NCBI GenBank assembly: GCA_024516035.1
Contig: CM044964.1
Coordinates: 11,003,624-11,067,623, forward strand
Length of the DNA: 64,000 bases
Direction: 5' to 3'
Origin: Bactericera cockerelli
Taxonomy: Eukaryota > Arthropoda > Insecta > Hemiptera > Triozidae
Numbering within the stretch: the stretch's first letter is position 1; each line of letters begins with the position of its first letter. Position numbers and translations under genes: made by a program. Positions 47,578-58,820 of the stretch are shown in pieces. The notes under the pieces were generated by a model, which was given only the letters and a program-made list of their open reading frames with translations, had not been told where the DNA came from and did no database searches.

Positions 47578-50500
47578 GCACGGACCAATGGCTGAAAACA
47601 ACTTTTTTGGTATCCTGAGGCCATGATTCGTCCAGAAATGTGAAAAACTGGGTAGGTCAAATTTTCGACGAATACAATACTTTCCTTATTATAAGATAAG
47701 GAAAGTAAAAAATCTCAACTTCTGATTGTAAGAGAATAATAAAAATCAAGATTATTAAAATACCTTTAAAATAATTCACACACCAAGTCATTAAAGCTGG
47801 TATGCAGAGTCCTTTTTTTTTTTTTTTTTTTTTTTCCAATAACTTTATTATATTTTAATATTCATACATATCCTTCATTTAATATCTAATAGTTACTGCA
47901 ATCCAATGTACTTTTCAGTATGTGGTGGATTGCAGCAAATAGTATTGTCTTCTTTTTTTTCATGTCTTTTTTTTATTATTTGGAAATATTAAAAAAAAAA
48001 ATTGTTTTTGTTTTTTTTGGGGGGAGAGGGTCCTTCTAAAATTTTGACAAGTACAGAATTAATTATTTTCTCAATAGAAATGTTACTAATAATCAACAAT
48101 GTAATGATTGTATGTGATAATTTGTTATTCCATAAAACATTAATATTCTTTAACAATATTTTAATTTTAATTATTGTAGTTATTATACGAGTATACATTA
48201 TAAAAGTTCTAATATTAATTTTTTATTTTGATCTATTTTTAACCAATTTTTTACGGCTTCTCTTACAATTTTAGTGTTATTTAATTGTTTATATTCATTG
48301 GGTAAGTAATTATACACTTTTTGTCCAAGGTAAATAAAATGTTTTTTGATCATAGATTTATGTATTTGAATGGTTTGAGTATTTTTTGCTTGTCGTGTGT
48401 TATGAGTGTGATTTGTCATTATCCAATTATGTGCGTGTTTAAGAGAAAAAAATGTTAGTTTGTAAATATAACAGTCTATTAAACAAGGAACATTAAATAT
48501 TTTATATAATTGATCTGAATGAAAATATCGATCTTTCTTTAATATAATTCGTAAAAGAATATTATTAGTTCTGTTTAATGGTTGAATTATATTCTGATAA
48601 GTTGAACCCCATGCTATAAGACAGTATTGTATTAGGGATTGGGCGAGTCCAAAGTATAGCTTTCTTAGGTTGTCATGTTTACATATTCTTCTTAAATTGC
48701 TAAATATATACATTAAGTGTCTTATTTTGTTTCGAAGTATTTTTACATGTTCATCCCATTTTAAATGTTGATCTATTGTTATCCCTAAGTATTTTGTTGA
48801 TGTTTGTCGAGTCAAATTGTGGTATGTGTTTGTTAAGTTATTGTATATAGTTATGTTTGAGTTTGTGGGTTGTCCTTTTTGGGTTATTGATAATGTCATA
48901 TATGTTGTTTTGGTGTAGTTTATGGTCAGTGACATCTTATTATACCATGAAGCAATGTTTGTTAAATCTTGGGTTGCATTTTCATGTACCATTTCCCAAG
49001 TGTCCGCAGTATAACAAATAACGGTATCATCTGCAAAACACAGTACTTGTCCTTGGCTTTGTCCAGGTAAGTCATTTATATATAGGTTAAAAAGACAAGG
49101 ACCGAGTACTGTACCTTGTGGTATAGAGAAATTGTCTAAGGTTATAATGTTAGTCATAAAGTCATTGAGTCTTGTTTGTTGAGTCCGTTGTTCATGGTAA
49201 GATTTAAACCAGATAAGTGCATTATCTTTTATTTTTAGTTTTTCAAGCTGTTGTAGTAGAATGTCATGTTTAATTGAGTCATACGCTTTTTTTATGTCTA
49301 AAAATGTAATGATTATTTTTTTATTTAGGTCAATTTGTCTGTGTAAAAAAGAAGTAAGTTCAAGTAATGCATCTTCTGTGCTAGTATCCCGTTGAAAAGC
49401 GTATTGTTTGTTTGTAAGTAAATTATTTTTATTCAAATAGTATTCAAGTCTTGTTTTAACACATTTTTCTATCACTTTACTGAAATTTGAGAGCATTGAG
49501 ATTGGACGATAGTTCTCCAATTGTTTTTTATCACCCTTTTTAAAAATAGGAATTATTATACTATGTTTATAAAATTTTAGGAAATTTTCCTTGTCTAAAA
49601 CTTAAGTTTATGATATGGGACAAAGGTTTGGTTATATAATGTACTATATTTTTCAATGTTGTTGTGCTGAATAAATCATAACCTGGAGTAGTATTATTTT
49701 TTAATGACATTATATGATTTTTTATCTCAATTTCATTAGTGTCAGAAAAATGTGTTAAATATTGTTCATCTTCAATTTGCACTGTCGTGTGTAGTGTATC
49801 AGTAGGTGTAGAATTGTTGTCTGAATTGTTATAATATTTAATACTATCTGCAATATTTTTTCCAACATTTGCAAAATATGTATTGAAAATATTTGAGGCT
49901 TTTTCTGTGTTTTCTGTACAATCAATGTTTACATTATTATAATTTATTATTTTAATATTTTCTTTCGTTTTTTGTATTCCAATAAATTCTTTACTAATAT
50001 TCCATAAGTTTTTTGGATCATTTGGAAAGGAATCAATTTTTTCTCTATAGTATTTATCTTTGGCAGTTCTTACTAAATTTGTCACTATTTTACGAAAACG
50101 TTTATAATAATTTATCAATCTCAAGTTATCCGGGTGTTTTACAACCTTTATACTGATTTTATCTCTTTTACGTATGGATTTGAGAAGACCAGCAGTCATC
50201 CAAGGTTTCAGAAATATATTTTTATTTGTAATTGTTTTTATATTTGTTGATATATTAATGTACTTATTTAGAGTATCAGTAAAAGTTTGTGCTGCGAGAT
50301 CAGGATTATCTAGTTTTAGTACATTTTGCCAATTTTCTTGATTTAATTGTATATTTAATGTATCAAAGTTAATAATTTTATATGTTTTTGGTGTTTTCGG
50401 TTTCTGTATTTCTTTATGTGTTTCTAGTTTTACTACTGTGCTATAATGATCTGTTATATTTGTTTGTAATATTGCCGTTTTTATGTTATTTATCGTGTTT

Positions 50501-53500
50501 TTGGATTTGTAAAAAATATGATCAATACATGTTTTTGATATTCTATTTGTTGAATCTGAGTTTATTACTTGTATTCTTGTTGGTTTGTTAATGCATGAAA
50601 TGAAGTTTTCTAATTGCATTAGATCTAATAATTCATTCCCTATTTGTTCTATATTTTCATTCAAAATATTGATGTTTAAGTCTCCTATTAATAAACATTT
50701 ATTTATGACATCTTCTTTCAAGTGATCATTTAATTTTTCCAAGAAAGTTTTAGCATCTGATTCAGGTGATCTATATATTCCTATTATTTTTAAATATTCA
50801 TTATTATTAATTATTGTTATTTCTAGGCAATTGGTTTTGGTGTAATTTATTTCTTTTATTTCATCAATCACAATATTATTTTTTATAAAAAAAGCCAGTC
50901 CGGCATTTTGGTTAAATTGATTTTTTGTGAAATAACTGTTATATCCCTGTATTGAGAAATTATATGGAAGGGTATTGTTATAGTGGGTTTCTGATAGAAA
51001 AATAATATCAATATTGTTTATAAAGGGATTTATAAATACTAACAATTCTGAGAAGTTTTTTCTTATAGAACGAATATTTGTATGAAATATTGTTAGTCCT
51101 TCTAAATTAAGGAATTCATTTGTCTTTGTAGGATTATCACATACTAAACATTCATCAAAAATGTTATTAGGTATGTTATCTATTATCAGATTCATTTTTT
51201 TAGTTTGATTTTGATGATTATTACTTTGATATACATTGCTGAATTATTAGTAACTTTATTTAGTGGTAAATTATTATTTCTGTACTGGAAAAAAAGAAGG
51301 ACCTTCCAATTATTCAAAAAAAGTTTTTCAAAGAAATGTGAAATTATTAAAAAAATCTGAAACAAAAAATCCCTATCTAAAGAAATCATGATTGGTTGCT
51401 ATTTAGTATCATCTTCTTCTTCGTCCTCTTCATCTCCCTGGAATGTGCAATATGAAGTTGAGGACGCAGTGTCATTGAGGTCAGAACTTTTTAGGTGTAG
51501 AATCGACTCCATGTCTTCCAAACTTCTGATGGTGAAAATCCGGGATGTTTCATTTTTGCGAACTAGGATCTTGCAATCTCTTACCCAAACGAACTTGAAA
51601 TTTTTTTTCTTAGCATTTTGTTTTGTCTCATATAGAATAGTCTGATTTTTTTTAGTTAAGTGTTCATTTATATATAGTTTTTCTTTCCACAATTGTTTCT
51701 TTCTATATGTTGCGATCCATTTATCTCTTATTTTACTGTTCAGCATTCTCACAACTATAGGTTTTGGCTTCTTTTTGTTTGTAGTGTACACTCTATGAGC
51801 AACTTGAATATCTTCCATGGGGTTTTCAATGCCAAGCTTTTTTCCCAATTCTTCAATGATTTTATATACATTTTCTTTCTCGCCTTCATTCTTTGTTTCT
51901 GGTATTCCATCTACAATAATATTTATCATTCGACTTCTTTGTTGTAGTTCATCAATATTGTCTTGGTTGGTTTTATTCATTTTTTTCAATTCGATATTCT
52001 CCGCTATAGTCTTGCATAAATCTTTCTTTAAGCTATTTATTTCTTTTCTTTGTTCGTCAATAATTGTTAGGACTTTGTTTAGTTTTTCTTCAATAGGAAT
52101 TAACTTTTTTAAATCTTGCCATATTTGTACAATCAGTTCATTATTATTTGGGTTGCAATCATCATTCGAAGGCAACGTAGTCTTTTTAGGGCCCATTAAG
52201 AATCAAAAGGAAAAATAATTACAAAAAGTACAGAAATTTAGAAAAATTTTCAGAGCAATTTAATTTCACTGGAGCAAATTTATTTGGGCTATCTTTTCCT
52301 TTTCCAAATTTATTTGGGCTATCTTTAGCTGGGTCATTTCCTTCAGCTGATATTGTTATGTAGAGATGTTTGTTTGAAGTGCCTGTGCGCATGGGAATTC
52401 AGATGTCTCTTGAAAGAAGAGATTGAAATAATTGTCAAGGTTGAAGTTTTCCCTATAGCAAGCTTGGGACCACCCTACAGTGAACCCTACAGGGATAAAA
52501 AAAAAAAAAAAGTCTCTGCATATCAGCCTAAATACAATGATTCAGTTTCTATCACACATTGAATGCACTTCTTGTATAATCATCAAAGTTTAGCAATTTC
52601 CAGCAAAGTGAAGGTTTTTTGACATTCCAGCACAACTTCGGCTGGGTAAGGTTAATGTGGGTAGCATGTTTGTAGGTTTCCTGTTGCAATACATTATGGT
52701 TACCAAGATTGTCTAACATATAGGATTCAATTGCCATCTTCACAACTCCAAAATGAAGGACTTGAAAAATACAAAATTAAGTACAATGAATACAGTACAA
52801 ACATTGAAAAAGAAAATAACTTGAGTCAAACTCATACAGTTACAGACCTTCAATTTTATCAAACAAATGTGTTTTAAGCTATATAAAAAATTCGTAGATA
52901 GATAATATTTATCATTTCTTTTCATTTTAACAGTGCTGATCAAGATACAAATTCAAACAGCCTGATAGACAATATTGATACTCTCACAATATCACGCATC
53001 TGTGCCCGGTGCAGATTAGACTTTGTGGATGAGCGTCATCTGCGATCTCACTTCCTGAAATTCCGCAACCAAGCTAGCTTCCAATGTGAACTCTGTCACA
53101 AGAGCTATATGAGAGCAGATATTCTACAGGTATATTGGTATAATTTTCAAATAATGCACATACAACCATTAGGTCATTCTTTCATTTTGTATTTTCCCAA
53201 ACTTACTTGGGGTTGGCATCAGTCAACCTCTTTCTGGCTGGATGGCTTCCCTAACACCAAACCTATTAAGGGGACCAAGAGTTTGTGTTATATGTAGTAT
53301 TTTACTCTTTTTGCCTGACATGGCTTTACCATATCTGCTTAACATCCCTCTGTAAGATAACCTTGGCTTTCTCATCATATTATTTTTTTTAAATATTTAT
53401 CTATGGATTTTCTTGATAAATCAATTTTGTATGGGTATTTACAAGTTTTCTTGATGTGTGTTTATAAAACTCTCTTGATGTGTTTATAGAATTCTCTTGA

Positions 53501-55392
53501 TGTGTTTATAAAATTACTTGATGTGTTTATAAAATATCTTGACATGTTCATTCTGTCCTGATGTGTTTCTAAAATTTCTTGATGTATTTTTAGAAAAAGG
53601 TAGAGTGAAAGAAAAAAGTAAGTTTCTTTAATAGCCCAAAAAATGAACAATTTTTTATAAACTTAGCCTATTTAAAACAAAAAAATATATTTTCCTAAGC
53701 ATAAATAAATACATTCCCGAAAGAAAAAAAAAGTCATTGTAAACTGTAGTCCTTGTCAGTCCAATCTGACGTGAAGGGTTGGGTGGAAGAGATTGCCACA
53801 GGCAATAAGTCCTACCTGCCCTTTAGGTAGGACATTAGCTTTATTCTCTTTTTTTTTTTTTTTCTTTATTCGATCTATTTTTTTTTTCCTTATAATTTCA
53901 TTGTATTGTTCTGTCAATATTGTACTTTGTCCTTACCTAATAAAGCATAAATAATTATTATGTGATAACTATTAAATTTACATTTCTCCGTTCCTCTGTC
54001 CCGGTAGCTCAGTGGTAAAGGCGGCACTCTGTGAATCCAGAGATTTCAGAGCTCGTGGGTTCAAAACCCAGCCGGGCCATGACAAGTTATCCTTCCATTT
54101 TACCACATAATATGTCTCGGGCTTACTGCTAGATTAATGGGACTTTAATAGTCTTAATCGGGCAGTATAAATAAGGCGATATTATTATTATTATTTCTCC
54201 GTTCCTCCCCCAGGAGCACCAGCGAGTGCATCTGTGCGAGAACCTGTACAAGTGTGTCCGCTGCTTCTACTCGTGCAACCAGATCTACGACATATACGAG
54301 CACATGCACAGCGTGCACCGGGTGCAGATCGAACAGATATTCAAGTGTCCTTACGACGACCTGACGTTCCGTGATCAGGAGACCCTGTTCGCGCACATCG
54401 GGTGTCATCGGATCCGCGACAAGCGACTTCGGGTCGAATCGGGAATGGACATATTTGGCGCAGTCGAAAACGAAGACTCGGCCCGAGTGAAGAAGGAAAA
54501 TTTAGAAGAAGCAACTGGTTCGTTGAAGAACGATTCGAGCACGGCTGGTGTGTTGAAAGATGGTTTTAGCTCGGTTGATGATAATAAAGATTTCCTCAAG
54601 GATACAGTGGCGTCCAGAGAAGAAAACGAAGCAAGTGAGGATGAAGAAGAGGACGCGGACGATATTCTACCTTCGACGCTGCTGGAGTGTAATCTGGACG
54701 CAGCCGTGTTGGATCCCGCCAAACAGTTGCTGCACATGGAGAATACCGAGCCTGATCAACCGAGACAGGCGAAAGAAAAGAAAAGTAAACTTCCTGGAGG
54801 CAAAGAAAATAAACTGAAAAATCGCGAATGCAGCGATCTCGTCGACGAAGTTCTTGATGAAATCGACAGATCTACCATGATCGATCTTGATTACGTGAAA
54901 AACGACATGGTCATCAACACGGACAAATACTCGCACGCCAATTCCGAAAACGACAGCTCTCTCCGCATGCTCGCGTATTTCAAGAACATCAAGTGCGCCT
55001 ACTGTACGAAGGTGTTCATCATGAAGAACGACCTGAAGAATCATCTCGTCGTGGACCATGACCTCAGCAAGAACTTTCTACAAGACGAGGTTGTCAGCAA
55101 GGAGAAGTTCGAGTGTCTCACTTGTAAAATCCAGTTCGATTTCGCGATTGACCTGACGCATCACAACACACGGGAACACACCGAGTACAAGTGTGGCACG
55201 TGCAGCAAGGTCTACCATCAGGCGCACACGTTGAAGAAGCACGAGAAGACGTGCCGGCCTGCGGTCCCTCAGGAGAAACCTAGCCGCAGTGCGGGGCCGC
55301 AGATAATCACGTGCAATGTCTGCGACAAGAACTTCAAGAGGAATTGGAACCTGAAGCAGCACATGGCAAATATACACAAGATTACGACCTAA
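46911..55392 (+). CDS. C2H2 zinc-finger protein, 3 coding exons
   Basis: Probable nuclear DNA- or RNA-binding regulator. Coding exons are 46911-46954, 52934-53129 and 54214-55392, giving 472 residues. Exon 1 encodes a short basic start (MENEEHIRKKLKTD) and ends at GTAAGA. Fingers: an incomplete one at C38/C41/H54; C66/C69/H82/H86, which is completed only by joining exons 2 and 3 and so proves the splice; C94/C97/H110/H115; a degenerate one near 118-145. Then comes a Ser/Glu/Asp-rich linker (about 150-330, with EDEEEDADD). Four C-terminal fingers start near 339, 379, 405 (ends in Cys, C2HC) and 445. Exon 3 is much richer in GC than its surroundings. Intron 1 (6 kb) holds an antisense LINE; intron 2 ends in a SINE just before exon 3. 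A polyadenylation signal lies at 55495. I do not recognise a named orthologue. Confidence 0.88.
47048..47707. repeat. Unclassified interspersed repeat with GACA microsatellite
   Basis: Bounded by ACTTTCCTTATC and GATAAGGAAAGT. It contains a GC-rich 'gcggccctgtggccgcag' block and the GACA run at 47512-47577. It lies in zinc-finger intron 1 beside the LINE 3' end. Confidence 0.4.
47512..47577. repeat. (GACA)n microsatellite
   Basis: Sixteen perfect tetramer units. Confidence 0.95.
48198..49520 (-). CDS. LINE ORF2, reverse transcriptase part
   Basis: 440 codons from the first ATG in frame; the true frame opens some 40 bases upstream. Motifs: ENYRPISMLSNFSKVIEK, FLDIKKAYDSIKHD (motif A), SIPQGTVLGPCLFNLYINDL (motif B) and the catalytic CFADDTVI (motif C), then STKYLGITID and the C-terminal part of CR1/Jockey reverse transcriptases. 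No internal stop. It is shifted by one base from the endonuclease part. Confidence 0.86.
   Translation of the reverse strand: MENYRPISMLSNFSKVIEKCVKTRLEYYLNKNNLLTNKQYAFQRDTSTEDALLELTSFLHRQIDLNKKIIITFLDIKKAYDSIKHDILLQQLEKLKIKDNALIWFKSYHEQRTQQTRLNDFMTNIITLDNFSIPQGTVLGPCLFNLYINDLPGQSQGQVLCFADDTVICYTADTWEMVHENATQDLTNIASWYNKMSLTINYTKTTYMTLSITQKGQPTNSNITIYNNLTNTYHNLTRQTSTKYLGITIDQHLKWDEHVKILRNKIRHLMYIFSNLRRICKHDNLRKLYFGLAQSLIQYCLIAWGSTYQNIIQPLNRTNNILLRIILKKDRYFHSDQLYKIFNVPCLIDCYIYKLTFFSLKHAHNWIMTNHTHNTRQAKNTQTIQIHKSMIKKHFIYLGQKVYNYLPNEYKQLNNTKIVREAVKNWLKIDQNKKLILELL
49567..51195 (-). CDS. LINE ORF2, endonuclease part
   Basis: 542 codons to a premature stop. Apurinic endonuclease motifs: FHTNIRSIRKN, IIFLSETH, GIYRSP, LLIGDLNIN, TCIDHIF and TDHYSTVV. 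Then come the linker and the first reverse transcriptase residues (LSFRQGKFPKIL). The frame is lost by one extra base near 49567; the next frame continues directly with the expected IIPIFKKGDK motif and ENYRPIS. The two parts were one ORF2. Confidence 0.85.
   Translation of the reverse strand: MNLIIDNIPNNIFDECLVCDNPTKTNEFLNLEGLTIFHTNIRSIRKNFSELLVFINPFINNIDIIFLSETHYNNTLPYNFSIQGYNSYFTKNQFNQNAGLAFFIKNNIVIDEIKEINYTKTNCLEITIINNNEYLKIIGIYRSPESDAKTFLEKLNDHLKEDVINKCLLIGDLNINILNENIEQIGNELLDLMQLENFISCINKPTRIQVINSDSTNRISKTCIDHIFYKSKNTINNIKTAILQTNITDHYSTVVKLETHKEIQKPKTPKTYKIINFDTLNIQLNQENWQNVLKLDNPDLAAQTFTDTLNKYINISTNIKTITNKNIFLKPWMTAGLLKSIRKRDKISIKVVKHPDNLRLINYYKRFRKIVTNLVRTAKDKYYREKIDSFPNDPKNLWNISKEFIGIQKTKENIKIINYNNVNIDCTENTEKASNIFNTYFANVGKNIADSIKYYNNSDNNSTPTDTLHTTVQIEDEQYLTHFSDTNEIEIKNHIMSLKNNTTPGYDLFSTTTLKNIVHYITKPLSHIINLSFRQGKFPKIL
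51399..52196 (-). CDS. LINE ORF1 protein, coiled coil plus FP-type domain
   Basis: 265 residues. The N-terminal half (about 30-95) is a Leu/Ile/Lys/Glu-rich coiled coil. It is followed by NIIVDGIPETKNEGE, VAHRVYTTNKKKPKPIVVR and RDKWIATYRKKQLWKEKLYINEHLT, the layout of the baculovirus-FP-like domain of arthropod CR1/Jockey ORF1 proteins. The C-terminus is acidic (DEEDEEEDD). Such proteins bind the element RNA as nucleic-acid chaperones. It is uninterrupted. The ORF2 start lies 203 bases downstream. Confidence 0.82.
   Translation of the reverse strand: MGPKKTTLPSNDDCNPNNNELIVQIWQDLKKLIPIEEKLNKVLTIIDEQRKEINSLKKDLCKTIAENIELKKMNKTNQDNIDELQQRSRMINIIVDGIPETKNEGEKENVYKIIEELGKKLGIENPMEDIQVAHRVYTTNKKKPKPIVVRMLNSKIRDKWIATYRKKQLWKEKLYINEHLTKKNQTILYETKQNAKKKNFKFVWVRDCKILVRKNETSRIFTIRSLEDMESILHLKSSDLNDTASSTSYCTFQGDEEDEEEDDTK
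52573..52695 (+). repeat. 5S rRNA-derived SINE, very diverged
   Basis: 'catcaaagtttagcaatttccagc' and 'ggctgggtaaggttaatgtgggtagc', in zinc-finger intron 1. Confidence 0.45.
53443..53600. repeat. ~24-bp degenerate tandem repeat
   Basis: About six units of 'cttgatgtgtttataaaa' in zinc-finger intron 2. Confidence 0.8.
53776..53970 (+). repeat. LINE-3'-end-like repeat ending in TAA units
   Basis: Second copy of the family at 8312, in zinc-finger intron 2, 30 bases before a family 4 SINE. Confidence 0.55.
53998..54190 (+). repeat. tRNA-derived SINE, family 4
   Basis: 'ccggtagctcagtggtaaagg', box B 'gggttcaaaaccc', tail 'catgacaagttatcc' and 'cagtataaataaggcg' plus ATT repeats. It ends 23 bases before zinc-finger exon 3. 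Other copies: 19844-19990, 60714-60895 (plus), 19498-19604 and 24091-24166 (minus). Confidence 0.78.
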
Positions 55393-55449
55393 ATGATTTA
55401 CACAAGATTACGACCTAAATGATTTACACAAGATTACGACCTAAATGAC
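55371..55449. repeat. 26-bp tandem repeat across the zinc-finger stop codon
   Basis: ATTACGACCTAAATG recurs at 55381, 55407 and 55433; the first copy carries the stop. Confidence 0.9.
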
Positions 55450-55494
55450 AGAATTTGATGTACTTTTAGGGTGAGATTTTGTGTCTTTACCTTA

Positions 55495-55500
55495 AATAAA
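55495..55500 (+). terminator. Polyadenylation signal of the zinc-finger gene
   Basis: AATAAA 103 bases after the TAA stop, at the end of a short 3' UTR. Confidence 0.6.
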
Positions 55501-55616
55501 GGTTCTGTGTAGCCCAGTGTTTTGGTCGAAAATTCCCATATTTTCTTAATTGACCACCATCTTCAAAATTTTCAATCACAAAATACACGCTCTCGCTGCA
55601 TCAGCTCATGAAAAAA

Positions 55617-55700
55617 AAATTTCTACCCCGCTGGGAATCGAACCCAGGTCACCATGCGTTCAATGCCTAGCGCGCTAACTCACTCTGCCACGGTGACTAA
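55617..55700 (-). repeat. tRNA-derived SINE, family 5, head only
   Basis: Reverse of 'gtcaccgtggcagagtgagtt' and 'gggttcgattccc', after the zinc-finger 3' end. Confidence 0.7.
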
Positions 55701-55872
55701 TGATATGACCATGCAGTTGAAAGCGATTTTAAATTTTTGTTTAAAAAACGCTTGCATACGAGTCTGCAAGCATTTCGACATTTTCATCTTTACTATTCAA
55801 GGTCCAAAACCCAACTGACCAAATTTCGTATTGTGCGCATGACACACACTTTCCCTCTTCTCTTAGGGTTGC

Positions 55873-56045
55873 AATATCGAAACGAAAATATCGATATTAG
55901 GTATATCGATAATATCGAAACCATAATATCGATATCCGATATTAGAAGACTTCTCTCCCTTTACAATTCGATATTTCGTTACATAATATCGTTACATAAT
56001 ATCGTTACATAATATCGTTACATAATTTCGTCACATAATTTTGGT
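55873..56045. repeat. ATATCGAT-rich cluster with 13-bp repeats
   Basis: Several ATATCGATAT-like octamers, then four units of 'cgttacataatat'. Confidence 0.8.
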
Positions 56046-56093
56046 TATGTGCCAGAGCAAAGACATGAAAATGTCAAAAAAGTCTAGCTCGGG

Positions 56094-56335
56094 GACGTTA
56101 AACAGGGAGAAGACAAGTGTCTCGCTAGAGGAATATAAACAGAGAACAGACTAGCCATAGCCAACCCTAACAAGCCAGGCTAGCTTCCAGTTTCTTAAGG
56201 GTTTAATGGCTTATGAAGAAAAGTCTGATTGCACATAGAAATATGTGGTTCAGGACGAGCCAACTTATAAAGTTAGCTGGAGACCACCCCTCCAGCTGTA
56301 GCCAAGCTGGCTTCAACAACAACAACAACAACATG
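56094..56335 (+). repeat. Interspersed repeat ending in (CAA)n
   Basis: Begins 'gggacgttaaacagggagaag', ends 'tgtagccaagctggcttcaa' and CAA repeats. Other copies: 61820-62075 (plus), 41470-41715 (minus), 4538-4642 (shortened). Class unknown. Confidence 0.65.
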
Positions 56336-58555
56336 AAACAAAGTCAAGCTTGTTCTTGTCCACAGAACTCAACAATCTTGGTCCACAGAAAGTGAAACTC
56401 ACCCTTGTGAGGAAATTTCAATTGAAACCATTTCCACCCGTCAATAACTGGTTAGAGTTCATGTATGTATTCTACTCACATAGTAAGACTTAAATGGTTA
56501 GATGGCATAAAATATGATCATTAACATCGCCTAGTTACTGTCCACTGAAAGAGCATTAATAATATTATTATCTTTTAAAAATTGTGGTTCCCAACAATTT
56601 TTTAGCTTTATACCCTAGAGTCTAGAGACTCTAGGGTACACCTATTGTGCAATTTGCAAGGGTGATTATAAACATTTTTTTTTTTACAGAGTTATTTTTT
56701 TCCTTGAGATATTTTCTTTTGTAGATAGATTTTGATTGTGTGATTTTTATGTCTAATTTGGGTGAAACACACAAAAAAAGTGTGTTTCACTCTCTGAATC
56801 CATACAATTTCTTTTGAGTAGTATAGTCCGAAATGTGATTTAACTACATTTGTTAGTATTTTATCAGTCATAAAATAAACAGCCTTTGAATGTTTGTAGG
56901 TTCAATAATTTCATTACTTTAAAAACAGCCTATAAACTAGTAGTTCTATGAACTGTAAACCTCACATAGACTCAACTAGCGCATTATAAATGTTTAATCA
57001 AGCATGAGGACATCGAGACCTTTCATTCAATACCCCACTCGATAGGTTTTAATTAAAAAATAACAACTGGCTCTTTTTCGATTTTTACCACAGTGCGGCC
57101 CCCTTAGCTTTCACGATCACAAAATTTCACCACTAAACTCAAATATACAGGGTGGACCAAAAAAACGTTTACACCCGTTAATGGTAGATTACTGACGACA
57201 TTTCTAGGCCGGATCTGCAATCCGTTTTTTCGGATTCGCCTTCGTAACTGCACAAAGTGATTTTTTGCAACTTCCCGAAAAAGTCCGACTTTGGCTTATT
57301 CTTCAGGTCAGAACTTTTTTCCTGTTTAAGATGAGTTGATTCTGAACATTTCTGCAGAAAGCCAACAAAATTTCAAAGTTTCTAGCTACACTACTTTGTT
57401 TTTTACGATTTGGTTTGGCATCTTTTTTGACACCTGAATAGAAAAAAACACCTAAAAAAACTTTTTTACTAAATTAAACACTCGACATTTGTCCGAACAA
57501 ATTTTGGCACAGACCTGGGCAAGTTTGATAAAAGTTGGCGGCCGCCCCGAGGATGCTAAAAAATAATTTTACGATTTTTTATCACGTGATCTTCTGGGAA
57601 AAATTATTAGATGTTTGCCAAAAACTCTTCAAAATTCCGAAGAGTTTTCTAGCTGTAGACTGTGTAAGGGCGTCTTGTATTGTTTACAGAAATTGTTTAC
57701 ATTGCTTTTTTTGAATACCGCGGTCTCACATGCCTTCATCAGCCAGTTTAGGAAAATTCAAATGATAAATTTCGTGCTTCTCAGATTGTCAGTGGTGTTA
57801 GCTAGATGTGATAGTGCTAAGAGTGGTAGTCGCTTGACCGAGGTTCAATTCTCGACGGTCAATATTATTTTAATTATCAAAAAAATTTGATGGAATATTT
57901 TATTCATACCTGTATCTGACCTGTTGTAACACCAACAACTTATGGTTTTTTTGGGGGTAATACCATCTGTAAATTGAGTTATATCAGATACTATTAGTAT
58001 CACAATACACATAATTATTATTCATGTAAGCTCCTGAGAGACTGCCTTGATAATGTAAGGATGGTTTTTCTTATGCTTCCCTACGAAAGAAAAAAAAAAA
58101 CTAGCGAATTTTTTAAACGAAAATAGAGTTTATGAAATGAACCCAGGTAAATATGTAGGTAGGTTCTTCTATCATAAACAATACTAATTAAACAACAAAT
58201 ATTTACCGATTGCCAACTCTTAATAGAAGTCTTGAAAATACAAGATAATACTTTGTAAAATTAATAAACTTTTGCAGTCTTTATTATGTTTTATACTATT
58301 TTGATATAAACAAAAAGGTATTTAAAAAACATTTTGTATTAGTATGTTCAATGAGAAACGATTAGACGCGCACGATTAGCTCAGTGGTAAGCTAGTCCAC
58401 CCGGTTCGAACGCCAGAGCCAGCAAAAAATTCATGACTACAAAATAAAAAAGACTGTTGCCATTTTTTATTTAGCCATAGTACACACTATGGATTCTCCT
58501 CACACAAATTTTTGAAACCAATGGTGACTTTAGTACCTTCGTTCTAACTCAGAAC

Positions 58556-58607
58556 TCTCTCTCTCTCTCTCCCTCTCTCTCTCTCCCTCTCTCTCTCTCT
58601 CTCCCTT
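58556..58607. repeat. (CT)n microsatellite
   Basis: CT repeats with a few CCC interruptions, inside the mariner-like element. Confidence 0.9.
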
Positions 58608-58820
58608 CTCAATTTCCTTAGAGGAATTGTTGGAAGTGGCGTCCACCTTTCTGGATGCAAAGGTTGAACCTCTTCATCATGTTCCGTCGAATGTTGCGGA
58701 AGATTCCAGGTTTTTCTGTCAGGTCATCGAATGCCAACAGGATTCTTGTTACCAGATTTCGTAAACTATGTTTTTCACGTGATCCCAAATGTTCCAGTTG
58801 GCAAATCCGTATTATGCTAA
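58600..58820 (-). pseudogene. Mariner-like transposase C-terminal remnant
   Basis: Minus-strand sense includes WDHVKNIVYE, then after a frame change LTEKPGIFRNIRRNMMKRFN followed by LCIQKGGRHFQQFL. This is the C-terminal end of arthropod mariner-like (DDE_3) transposases, which read '...TPGIFERVR..., CI...GGHFEHLL'. The catalytic domain is not recognisable. It is broken and cannot be active. Confidence 0.65.

Larger units (their letters stand above)
47812..52260 (-). mobile_element. CR1/Jockey-group LINE, nearly full length, in zinc-finger intron 1
   Basis: A second non-LTR element, antisense to the host gene. It has ORF1 (52196-51399), ORF2 endonuclease (51195-49567) and reverse transcriptase (49520-48198), and a 3' poly(A) tail that reads as T23 at 47813-47835. 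A short repeat of AAATTTATTTGGGCTATCTT at 52274 and 52307 just outside the assigned 5' end may belong to its 5' UTR. I could not find a target-site duplication. The family is given by the FP-domain ORF1, the SETH endonuclease motif and FADDT in the reverse transcriptase; the exact clade is not certain. Confidence 0.85.

Noticed and set aside
47436..47660. Minus-strand frame with repeated SVCL
   Set aside because: It is the translation of the GACA microsatellite.
54405..55377. Minus-strand open frames under zinc-finger exon 3
   Set aside because: They mirror GC-rich coding sequence; the plus strand has the fingers and splice phases.
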